This document shows positions 18,301 through 24,668 of a stretch of 37,632 nt of DNA, in pieces. The first letter of the stretch is position 1. Every line of letters begins with the position of its first letter. Source of the DNA: an uncultured Bacteroides sp. (GTDB lineage Bacteria; Bacteroidota; Bacteroidia; Bacteroidales; Bacteroidaceae); contig CALUIQ010000224.1 in NCBI GenBank assembly GCA_944320735.1, positions 1-37,632 of the forward strand, written 5' to 3'. The translations under genes and the position numbers were made by a program. The notes under the pieces were generated by a model. It saw nothing but the letters and a program-made list of their open reading frames with translations, had not been told where the DNA came from and ran no database searches.

Positions 18301-18480
18301 ACCGGTCACCGTACGTCCGGTCTGTTGTACTTCGAGCGTAGAACGAATTTCCATTTTGTCGTTCACGTCTTGCGCACCATAAGCCGGAACCATAGCCAGC
18401 CAAAGAGCACCGCCCAACCCAATGAGGGCTTTTGGAAGCCGTGCCGTCATTTTTTGTTTTCTTTCCTGATGCATAAGCAT
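15310..18480 (-). CDS. SusC/RagA-family TonB-dependent outer-membrane transporter
   Basis: The 1056-residue protein has a signal peptide ending in YGAQD. An N-terminal carboxypeptidase-regulatory-like domain follows (VTGTIVDETGEPVIGVNVRV to about residue 125), then the TonB box DEVVVVGYASQKKVNLTGSVSSV, a plug domain with VTSSSNKPGDDNASILIRGQGT and ASASIYGSRAANGVILITTKKG, and a 22-strand barrel ending in a C-terminal aromatic residue (SFGLNVSF). It imports the glycan fragments captured by SusD using the proton motive force through TonB. It is the first gene of its unit and starts 42 bp after the -7 box of operator module B. Confidence 0.97.
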   Translation of the reverse strand: MLMHQERKQKMTARLPKALIGLGGALWLAMVPAYGAQDVNDKMEIRSTLEVQQTGRTVTGTIVDETGEPVIGVNVRVKDTTIGAITDLDGKFSLANVPAGAVLQITYVGYKEQEIVVGSQSNFSIQLQQDTELIDEVVVVGYASQKKVNLTGSVSSVNMEDIAEKRPITNLSSGLAGMAAGVSVTSSSNKPGDDNASILIRGQGTLNDSSPLIIIDGVESNINTVFPQDVESMTVLKDAASASIYGSRAANGVILITTKKGKQGKINVDYTGYASLESVGKTIEAVSDYATFMELRNEARANSGEGPQFDQAVIDAWRNDAGRNPLLYPNTDWVDEIFQTAVATNHNLSVSGGTDKLSFYSSFGYTNNPGIIDNSGYERYSFRSNVEAKPTKWLTLGMKLNGYLSNNEIGSDRIDDVFTYGYASTPGIVLRSPDGRFGGAQAAGEDIQTNNPLAYLYRDSGNKKERNFRAAFNGTITPFKGLSISGSYSYELTDKDNWSKPNLNDLWDFQTESVVRAATDRSYIYNSNRKIERMFMDGVIRYENNFVDNQLSLNVMLGASQEMRRDRQFTAKRYDWIDPSVDVIDGATSDSETSGYHKEWAMRSYFGRINLGWADKYLLEANLRADASSRFLDSNRWGYFPSFSAGWRVDQEAFMENTRSWLDALKLRVSYGMLGNNYLDNDYMAIASYAQANYGLGNVLQVGMTQTALANGALTWESTAITNAAVDFTVLNNRLSGTLEYFHKLTSDILIDLPAPLVHGNASIPTQNSAKVRNQGFELSLNWSDRIKDFHYNIGANFTFVDNKVTKFKGTEPSIEGSKMIKEGYPINVQYVLVADRIIQTQEDLDYVEWLANNSYDKDGNKVDPFSKYPRPEMGDVLYKDMNGNGILDDNDKVPMGHGDTPRLFYDISLGFEWKGWDFSMLMSGTGSQICQYQTMHTTNLPSSGYQIGQEIADGRWYEGRTTPAKYPRLLINDSRNTQNSTIWETDKRFFKIRNIQLGYSLPKKWVQAASLSRVRVFCSLENFFTFTSFTGLDPETTKLTYPTIRQASFGLNVSF

Positions 18481-18521
18481 TAAATTTTAGATTAATAATG
18501 TGTTTGAAAATTCTCACTGCG

Positions 18522-18604
18522 CAAAAGTGGAGAATTTAAATGAATCCGATGGGAGATATTGTCTTTTTGAGGGTACGTATGCGTCCAACCTATCGTTTTT
18601 AACA
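18522..18604 (-). promoter_or_regulatory. PUL operator-promoter module B (susC)
   Basis: Read on the minus strand, TGTTAA at 18604 begins the element and CTCCCA at 18550 ends it, with half-sites TTGGAC and a weaker AAAGAC 22 bp apart. Twenty bp follow and then the -7 box CACTTTTG at 18529-18522. The core GTTGGACGCATACGTACCCT is nearly the same as in modules C and D. It directs transcription into susC and stands back to back with module C. Confidence 0.82.
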
Positions 18605-18658
18605 TTCCAAAGCCCCTACAAGCCCTTGTGGGGCAGGTGCGTCCGGAAGCCCCGCAAG

Positions 18659-18742
18659 TGTTAATTGTGGCTTGTTGGACGCACACGTACCCTATTTTTG
18701 GACGGTTTCTCCCCTCCGCGGACGGATAAACCCCTATCTTTG
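18659..18742 (+). promoter_or_regulatory. PUL operator-promoter module C (M60 unit)
   Basis: The element runs from TGTTAA at 18659 to CTCCCC at 18709-18714, with two perfect TTGGAC half-sites 23 bp apart. Twenty bp follow and then the -7 box TATCTTTG at 18735-18742. Transcription points to the M60 peptidase gene. The 54 bp between modules B and C contain a hairpin built on GCCCCTACAAG and CTTGTGGGGC. Confidence 0.82.
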
Positions 18743-18809
18743 CCGCAGACAATCCCCGCCTGCGGCGGGTGGTTTAATCCCATATATAATAGTTGTATCA
18801 CTCTAAAAA

Positions 18810-18902
18810 ATGAATGCTATGGCAAAGGAGGACAAGATTTCAAACGACAGTGTTGATATTGCGTGCCGGACATATATGTTGTGTGGGATGAAAATGTTTT
18901 AG
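18810..18902 (+). other. Short ORF (30 codons) behind promoter C, uncertain
   Basis: An ATG at 18810, 68 bp after the -7 box, opens a 30-codon frame (MNAMAKEDKISNDSVDIACR...) that ends at TAG 18900-18902. It could be a leader peptide or the stump of a gene disrupted by the repeat cluster that follows, or chance. No family is recognisable. The remaining part of 18743-19053 holds only repeats. Confidence 0.2.
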
Positions 18903-18918
18903 CTGGGCGCAGCCCCGC

Positions 18919-19025
18919 AATGTGTCAATGTGCTAATGTGTCAATGTGCTAATGCCATCCGGCGTGAAAACACATCAGCGCAAATACAGCGCAGCCCCAT
19001 TAGCACATTAGCATATTAGCACATT
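18919..19025. repeat. Inverted word repeat before the M60 gene
   Basis: The words AATGTGTCAATGTGCTAATG (18919-18954) and CATTAGCACATTAGC (18998-19025) form long imperfect inverted arms. The word GCGCAGCCCC occurs directly at 18908-18917 and 18989-18998. This would fold into a large hairpin in the leader between promoter C and the M60 gene. Confidence 0.65.
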
Positions 19026-19053
19026 ATTTTGCAACTTAACATAAACTCAAAGA

Positions 19054-20592
19054 ATGATGAAAACACTTAGAATATGGACAGTGGCGGCACTGTGGTGCTG
19101 CACAGGCATCGCCGCCTACGGACAGGTGGCCTCGTACTCCACGCAGGCCATTACGAAAGACTTGGCTTACTTCAGCGACTGGACCGCGTCTGCGCTGGCG
19201 GAAGGATTCAAGAGCAAACAACTGAAAACGTTCAGCAGCCCGCTGATGCGCCGGCTGGCGGAACAACTGGACGAGGGCACGTACCAATCGCGCTACCTGC
19301 TGAACAGCTACAAGCCCGTGGCATCGGACAAGGTGCTGGAGAAACACTTGAAGCTGGACAACGGCTACAGCCGCTACGAGAACATCACCGGCGTCTACCT
19401 GGAACAGGGGGAAAACGTGGTGCTGGTGGGCGACCTGCACGGACGGGAAGTGGGGCTGCTCATCCCTGACTGGATGCGCCAGCCCACGCCAGGCTACAAA
19501 CCCACCCAAGACCCCGAAGGCTGGGGACTGAAGAAGCAGCGCATCGCCTTGCACGAGGGGGTGAACGTCATCTACGTGGAGAAGGCGGGCAACGTCTATG
19601 TGGACTATTTTGCCGACGACCCCGAAATAGCCCCCGCCGTCACCATCCATTTCGTCACGGGACGGGTGAACGGCTATTTCGATGCCGAGACGCAGACCAA
19701 CGAGGACTGGAAACACCTGCTGGACCACGCCGTAGGCCCCGTGATGGATGTGAAGACCCGCTACATGCAACTGGCCTACCCCGTGGAGTACCTCAAGAAG
19801 TTCCGCTACAACGAGGGCAAGGAGCTGGCCGAGGCGTACGACAAGATTATGCTGCAGCAGTACACGTTCAACGGGGCGGTGAAGTATGGCCGCATACCGC
19901 CCAAACGCATCCTGGCGCGGGTGAACTTCAACTACTTCATGTTCCGCGACGGGGACGTTGTGGCTTTCCTCGGCAATGAGGGCACCATGAAGTCGGCCCT
20001 CGGCCCGGACATCTACACCGATTGGGGCGTGAACCACGAGATAGGCCACGTCATGCAGATGCGTCCCCAACTGACCTGGGGAGGGATGACCGAAGTGAGC
20101 AACAACCTCTTCACCATGTACGTCGCCTCGCAGGCGGGCAAGCCCAGTCGCCTCGGCAAAAGCAAGAACTACGAGAAGGCGTTTGCCAACGTGCTGGACG
20201 CGGCGCAGAAACCTTTCATCATGTGTGTGAGCGACCCGTTCGAGAAGCTGGTGCCCTTCTGGCAGCTCTACCTGTACGCCAAGCGGAAAGGCTATGCGGA
20301 CTTCTACGCCGACCTGATGGAGCACATGCGCAACCATCCGGACAAAGGCCGGGGCAACGCTTCCATCAACAATATGTATGAGTTTGCCAAAGTGTCGTGC
20401 GACCTGCTGAAAACCGACCTGACCGACTTTTTCGAGGCCTGGGGCTTCTTCGTGACCGGAAAGTTCGAGATAGGCGACTATTCCCATTACACTTTCAACG
20501 TCACGCCCGAAATGGTGGAAGAGACTAAACGGTACATAGCCGGCAAAAACTATCCGAAACCTGCGGAGGACGTTACGCGGCTGACGGACTGA
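19054..20592 (+). CDS. M60-like (enhancin-type) secreted zinc metallopeptidase
   Basis: The 512-residue protein carries a signal peptide ending IAAYGQ. The zinc site is HEIGH at residues 328-332 with a third ligand Glu347 in GGMTEVSNN, matching the M60/enhancin signature HExxH-x(8-28)-E. A beta-rich N-terminal half (NITGVYLEQGENVVLVGD, GLLIPDW) and WQLYLYAKRKGYADFYADL, FFEAWGFFVTG in the C-terminal half also fit the family. Known M60-like enzymes of gut Bacteroides cleave heavily glycosylated proteins such as mucins. Its place behind operator C ties glycoprotein cutting to the glycan breakdown of this PUL, which argues for a host or other protein-linked glycan. Cleavage specificity cannot be predicted. 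Confidence 0.88.
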   Translation: MMKTLRIWTVAALWCCTGIAAYGQVASYSTQAITKDLAYFSDWTASALAEGFKSKQLKTFSSPLMRRLAEQLDEGTYQSRYLLNSYKPVASDKVLEKHLKLDNGYSRYENITGVYLEQGENVVLVGDLHGREVGLLIPDWMRQPTPGYKPTQDPEGWGLKKQRIALHEGVNVIYVEKAGNVYVDYFADDPEIAPAVTIHFVTGRVNGYFDAETQTNEDWKHLLDHAVGPVMDVKTRYMQLAYPVEYLKKFRYNEGKELAEAYDKIMLQQYTFNGAVKYGRIPPKRILARVNFNYFMFRDGDVVAFLGNEGTMKSALGPDIYTDWGVNHEIGHVMQMRPQLTWGGMTEVSNNLFTMYVASQAGKPSRLGKSKNYEKAFANVLDAAQKPFIMCVSDPFEKLVPFWQLYLYAKRKGYADFYADLMEHMRNHPDKGRGNASINNMYEFAKVSCDLLKTDLTDFFEAWGFFVTGKFEIGDYSHYTFNVTPEMVEETKRYIAGKNYPKPAEDVTRLTD

Positions 20593-20622
20593 GAATGTAT
20601 TATTTAAAAAGATATCAAACCG

Positions 20623-20967
20623 ATGAACAGATTTTATTTCTTGGTGGCTTGTCTGGCCACCTCCTTTTTGTTGGCCGCTTGCGGTCGCCCGGAGTTGACG
20701 GGCAAATGGATGCAGCCCGTCCCCGGACAGCCGGGCGTCAAACAGGGGCTTGTCTTGGAAAAGAACGGAAAGGCCTCGTCCGTCAACATGGCTACGATGA
20801 AGTATGATGCTTGGAAACAGGACAGTGACAAACTGATTATTAGCGGGAAAAGTATCGGCAACCACCAAGCCGCCCCGTTTTATGACACGTTGGTCATCGA
20901 ACGCCTGACGCCGGACAGCTTGATATTGAGGAAAGGAATGCTGACGCTCTCCTACGCCCGGGAGTAA
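20623..20967 (+). CDS. Lipocalin-like small lipoprotein
   Basis: This 114-residue protein starts with a lipoprotein signal whose lipobox is FLLAAC (Cys at residue 20). The mature region begins ELTGKWMQP, the opening strand typical of the lipocalin-like families of Bacteroides, followed by short strands (GLVLEKNGKASSVNMATM, YDTLVIERLTPDSLIL). The start at 20623 is preferred over an upstream one because it gives the lipoprotein signal and a 30 bp gap to the M60 gene, with which it is probably co-transcribed. Its ligand and role are unknown; such proteins are frequent companions of secreted enzymes. Confidence 0.75.
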   Translation: MNRFYFLVACLATSFLLAACGRPELTGKWMQPVPGQPGVKQGLVLEKNGKASSVNMATMKYDAWKQDSDKLIISGKSIGNHQAAPFYDTLVIERLTPDSLILRKGMLTLSYARE

Positions 20968-20977
20968 CCTTTTTAAA

Positions 20978-21047
20978 TTGACAATTGACAATGGACAATG
21001 GCTAATCCATTGCATTCGCTAATTGTCCATTCTCAATTGTCAATTGT
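20978..21047. repeat. ATTGACAATGGACAAT-type inverted repeat
   Basis: Left-arm words at 20978-21006 (TTGACAATTGACAATGGACAA) are matched by the complementary arm at 21021-21047. The right arm contains the stop codon and last codons of the Rpn gene, so the repeat forms part of that gene's 3' end and lies between two convergent genes. Confidence 0.7.
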
Positions 21048-21978
21048 TTATGTCTTCGGGAGACAAGTGTGTGATTTGGGCAATCGTTTCAATCGGCATT
21101 CCCAATTGCTTGAGGCTGCGGGCAATTTCGATTTGCTTATTGCGTTCACCTTGCTTAATGCCTTCTTTTAGTCCTTCCTCTCTTCCCTCGGCCCTTCCTT
21201 CTGCTTTTCCTTCTGCTCTTCCTTCGGCCCTTCCTTCAGCTTTTCCTTCAATCCATCCGGTTTGGATGACACTCCGCTGGTAGCGCAAATTTTCCATATC
21301 GCGTTCATAAGCCCGGCGGTCAGTATCGGAAAGACTGGCGACGCGAAGGCGTTCGCGGGCTTCAGGCAAACCTTTCGCTGTGGCTGAAGTTTCTATCTCA
21401 CCCGTCTTGAGGAACTGTATCCACTCGTCGAGCGGGGTCTTTGCCACTTTGTCGAAGTCGTTCACGCGGAGCACGTAATACTCGGGGAACACGTCGCCCG
21501 CCTCTTTCCCCATCAGCACTTCCTGTTGGCGGACGGACAAATGCAGGATGTCGTCGGGGTTGTGCAGTCCCCGGAAGATGGTTTTCCCGTGGTACACATA
21601 GTCGTTGCCCTGCCCCAAGTCGAAGTAGACGATGTTGATGGAATAAATCTTGCGGACTTTGTCGTAGTCGTTGCCCAAGTTGATGTACTCGGAAATGGTT
21701 TTAGACACCCCGTACAGAATCCGGTGGAAATAATAGAGTTCCCGGTTGTTCTGCACCTCGATGATGAGCAGGCGGCCTTGCGCGTCTTCCGCCAAGATGT
21801 CCACCCGGTTGAACTTGTCATCCTTGCTCGTCTGGTTCGATTCGCTCTCCAAGAAGCGGGAGATGTGCAAATCTTCCCCCAACAGCGTGGAGAGAAAGCC
21901 CTCCAATACCACATAGTTGCTTTTGTCGCGGAGCAACCGTTTCATGGCCCAGTCAAAACGTATCAGTTCATTCTGCAT
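21040..21978 (-). CDS. Rpn-family PD-(D/E)XK nuclease (putative transposase-like, PF12784 type)
   Basis: The start at 21976-21978 gives MQNELIRFDWAMKRLLRDK, the usual opening of this family. The product has 312 residues. The nuclease core is visible as Glu26, Asp60 in NRVDILAED and Glu74-Val-Gln76 in LLIIEVQ, the E-D-ExQ layout of PDDEXK enzymes. The family includes recombination-promoting nucleases and anti-phage factors. Near residues 240-280 there is a run of EGK/EGR-A units encoded by near-identical 12 bp repeats, which is prone to slippage. The gene sits opposite to its PUL neighbours and has no evident link to glycan use, so it is probably an insertion. It has its own promoter at 22006-22013. 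Confidence 0.9.
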   Translation of the reverse strand: MQNELIRFDWAMKRLLRDKSNYVVLEGFLSTLLGEDLHISRFLESESNQTSKDDKFNRVDILAEDAQGRLLIIEVQNNRELYYFHRILYGVSKTISEYINLGNDYDKVRKIYSINIVYFDLGQGNDYVYHGKTIFRGLHNPDDILHLSVRQQEVLMGKEAGDVFPEYYVLRVNDFDKVAKTPLDEWIQFLKTGEIETSATAKGLPEARERLRVASLSDTDRRAYERDMENLRYQRSVIQTGWIEGKAEGRAEGRAEGKAEGRAEGREEGLKEGIKQGERNKQIEIARSLKQLGMPIETIAQITHLSPEDINN

Positions 21979-22005
21979 AATCACTATAGTTTGAATATTC
22001 CACCG

Positions 22006-22013
22006 CAAATATA
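22006..22013 (-). promoter_or_regulatory. -7 box of the Rpn gene
   Basis: The minus strand reads TATATTTG, a consensus -7 box, 27 bp before the Rpn start codon. It is about 57 bp from operator module D, which points the other way. Confidence 0.45.
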
Positions 22014-22069
22014 AAAATTATTTTTTAGATATTCGTCAAGCAGGCGGCCTGCCGGAGCGAAGTTTTTTA

Positions 22070-22153
22070 TGTTAAAATAGACAGGTTGGACGCATCCGAC
22101 CCATCATTTTGGACGGAAACTCCCCTTAGGGATAAGAGAGAATGTTATCTTTG
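22070..22153 (+). promoter_or_regulatory. PUL operator-promoter module D (GH95 unit)
   Basis: The element runs from TGTTAA at 22070 to CTCCCC at 22120-22125, with two perfect TTGGAC half-sites 23 bp apart. Twenty bp follow and then TATCTTTG at 22146-22153. It rules out a GTG start at 22153 for the GH95 gene, since that codon overlaps the -7 box, and favours ATG 22198, 45 bp further on. Confidence 0.83.
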
Positions 22154-22197
22154 TGCAGTTATTTAAAATAATGATATTAACCAAACGAATATTGAAG

Positions 22198-24474
22198 ATG
22201 AAAAACAAGCGAATGAAAACAAGGGGCAGCCGGCTGTGGCTGCTCTGCTTGGGGCTGATAGGCAGCCTTGGCGTGATGGCGCAAGTGACGGAACGGCAGT
22301 CTCCGCCTATGGACATAGTGGAACGCCACGGATTGAGTTTCGACCACCTGCCCGGCCGGTGGGACGAAGGGATTCCTTTGGGTAATGGAATCATGGGAAC
22401 TTTGATATGGCAGAAAGGCGACCGTTTACGCTTATCGGTAGACCGTGCCGACCTGTGGGACTTGCGCCCGGTGAAAGAGTTTGACGGACCGGATTATTCT
22501 TATCGGTTCGTCTGCGAGGCGGTGGCCCGAAAGGATATGAAGCCTGTCTACGAGATGATAGACCAACGTACGAGCAAAGACGTTGCGCCCACGAAAATAC
22601 CCGCCGGCGCCATTGAGATACCCATCGGAGGACTGGGGGAAGTGAAGGACGTGGTGCTGGACGTGCATACCGCCATCTGCACCATCACCTGGAAGAACGG
22701 GGCGGTAGGCAGCTTTTTCACCGGTGCCGGCGATCGGACAGGGCATTTCCGCCTGACCAACCTGCCGCAACCATTGGACGTGGAATGGGTGGCACCCGCT
22801 TTTACGCCTCGCAAAGGGGAAAAACCGAAAGGGAACTCATTGGCTCGGTTGGGCTACAAGGAGGGGAAAACCATCCGCAAGCCGGGGCATATCGTTTACC
22901 GCCAGCAGGCGTATGGCGACGTGGCTTACGAGGTGGACATCCGGTGGACCCGTCCCGACGAGTCGACCTTGGAAGGCGTGTACCGTCTGATCACTACGGG
23001 GACGGCCTACAGCGAGCCGGTGCAGGCGCGCAAGGCGATGGACGATTATGACACTGACTTCCGGACGGCGCGCAGGGAGCATGTGGAGTGGTGGACGAAC
23101 TATTGGCGTCAATGCCAAATACACCTGCCGGACGACCCGATGCTGGAGCGGCAATGGTACTTGGAGATGTACAAGTTTGGCGCAGCTTCGCGCAAGGACG
23201 CGCCTCCCATCTGCCTGCAAGCCGTGTGGACCGCCGACAACGGGCAGACACCGCCTTGGCGAGGAGACTTTCACAACGACTTGAACACGCAGCTGAGCTA
23301 CTGGCCGGGCTATTCGGGCAACCATTTGGAAGAGTCGGCCGTGTTTACCGACTGGTTGTGGCTCATCAAGGACAACAGCGAAGCGTACACCCGGAAATTC
23401 TTCGGCGTGGAGGGACTCAACGTGCCCTGCATTTCCACCTTGGACGGCAAGAACATCGGGGGCTGGAACCCTTATTCGCACCAACCTACGGCATCGGGAT
23501 GGCTGGCGCACCACTTCTACCTGCAATGGAAGTACTCTGCCGATGATGATTTCTTGAAGGACAGAGCTTATCCGTGGGTGAAGGAGGCAGCGCGCTACTT
23601 TGAGAACATCTCCGTCAAGTGGGCCGATGGCAAACGCAAGCTGCCGCTCTCCAGTTCGCCGGAGATAAACGACAACCGTATAGATGCCTGGTTCACGCAG
23701 ACCACAAACTTCGACTTGGCTTGCATCCGCTTCACTTTCCGTGCGGCGCAGGAAATGGCGCAGGCGTTGGGGCTGGCGGAAGAAGCCGCGCATTGGAAGC
23801 AAGCCGAAAGCGAGTGGCCGGACTTCGCCACGGACGAGACAGGCTTGTGCATCGCTCCCGATTATCCGCTGACCGGCTCCCACCGTCATTTGTCGCACCT
23901 GTTGGCCATCCATCCCTTTGGCCTGCTGGACGTCTCGCAAGGGAAAGAAGCGCGCAGGCTCATCGAACGTTCCATCCACCACTATGAGGAGCTGGGCGTG
24001 CAAGGGTGGGTAGGCTACTCCTATTCTTGGCTGGCCAATATGCAGGCGCGTGTGTTCGATGGTGACGCCGCCGCCCGCTCGCTGCACATCTTCGCCAAAG
24101 CCTTCTGCTCGCCCAACAGCTTCCACCTGAACGGCGACCAGCTGAAGAGGGGCTATTCGGGCTTCACCTACCGTCCCTTTACGTTGGAGGGGAACTTCGC
24201 CTTCGCTTCCGCCGTCAACGAGATGTTGCTGCAAAGTCATACGGGCGTGATACGGGTGTTTCCCGCCGTGCCCGAAAACTGGCGGGAGGCTTCGTTTGAA
24301 AAATTGCGTGCCATGGGAGCTTTCCTGGTCAGTGCAAAGATGAAGGACGGTGAGGTGCAACGCATCGAGGTTACGGCCGAGAAAGGGGGCACACTGAGGC
24401 TCTTCAATCCCTTTACCCGGCAGGTTGTCGAGAAGGAGATGCAACCGGGCGAAGTGTTTTCAATGGACAATTGA
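22198..24474 (+). CDS. GH95-like glycoside hydrolase with altered active-site residues
   Basis: The product has 758 residues from ATG 22198, with a signal peptide ending GVMAQ. Family signatures are WDEGIPLGNGIMGTLIWQ near the N-terminus, PPWRGDFHNDLNTQLSYWP, WNPYSHQPTASGWLAHHFY, SSSPEINDN (Glu489, the acid position), HRHLSHLLAIHPF and EGNFAFASAVNEMLLQSH. GH95 enzymes are inverting alpha-L-fucosidases or alpha-L-galactosidases. Compared with the bifidobacterial fucosidase as I remember it, the first Asn of the base pair aligns with Asp361 while the second is kept (Asn363), and the DGNFG Asp is Glu664. Specificity may therefore differ. The last codons (MDN, stop) lie in a dispersed repeat word. 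It opens a three-gene unit. Confidence 0.85.
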   Translation: MKNKRMKTRGSRLWLLCLGLIGSLGVMAQVTERQSPPMDIVERHGLSFDHLPGRWDEGIPLGNGIMGTLIWQKGDRLRLSVDRADLWDLRPVKEFDGPDYSYRFVCEAVARKDMKPVYEMIDQRTSKDVAPTKIPAGAIEIPIGGLGEVKDVVLDVHTAICTITWKNGAVGSFFTGAGDRTGHFRLTNLPQPLDVEWVAPAFTPRKGEKPKGNSLARLGYKEGKTIRKPGHIVYRQQAYGDVAYEVDIRWTRPDESTLEGVYRLITTGTAYSEPVQARKAMDDYDTDFRTARREHVEWWTNYWRQCQIHLPDDPMLERQWYLEMYKFGAASRKDAPPICLQAVWTADNGQTPPWRGDFHNDLNTQLSYWPGYSGNHLEESAVFTDWLWLIKDNSEAYTRKFFGVEGLNVPCISTLDGKNIGGWNPYSHQPTASGWLAHHFYLQWKYSADDDFLKDRAYPWVKEAARYFENISVKWADGKRKLPLSSSPEINDNRIDAWFTQTTNFDLACIRFTFRAAQEMAQALGLAEEAAHWKQAESEWPDFATDETGLCIAPDYPLTGSHRHLSHLLAIHPFGLLDVSQGKEARRLIERSIHHYEELGVQGWVGYSYSWLANMQARVFDGDAAARSLHIFAKAFCSPNSFHLNGDQLKRGYSGFTYRPFTLEGNFAFASAVNEMLLQSHTGVIRVFPAVPENWREASFEKLRAMGAFLVSAKMKDGEVQRIEVTAEKGGTLRLFNPFTRQVVEKEMQPGEVFSMDN

Positions 24475-24653
24475 GAATTGACAATGGACAATGGACAATT
24501 TATGAGTGACTAATCATTTTTTAGACTATAAAATAGGAGTTAAGAAGTTAAGGAGTTATCACTCCGCTTTGCTCCGTTAGGAGTTAAGCCAATACCTTTC
24601 TGTGTATAGGATAAGCCAACTATCGGCTTAACTCCTTAACTTCTTAACTCCTC
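24463..24653. repeat. Word repeats between GH95 and the lyase gene
   Basis: ATGGACAATT words (24463-24500) span the GH95 stop codon. They are followed by an inverted repeat whose 24 bp arms AGGAGTTAAGAAGTTAAGGAG... lie at 24535-24558 and 24630-24653, with a further partial copy at 24579-24591. No promoter of the PUL type is present here, so the lyase gene is probably read from module D. Confidence 0.7.
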
Positions 24654-24668
24654 ACAGCTAAATTATCT

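Noticed and set aside
18919..19025. CRISPR-like appearance of repeated words
   Set aside because: Units are short, irregular and inverted, with no constant-length spacers and no cas genes.
19036..21015. Long open frame on the minus strand opposite the M60 and lipocalin genes
   Set aside because: It mirrors GC-rich codon bias of the sense genes, has no recognisable domain, and spans two real genes.
22837..24444. Long minus-strand frame opposite the GH95-like gene
   Set aside because: The composition is His/Val/Gln-rich shadow coding; no domain or start context.
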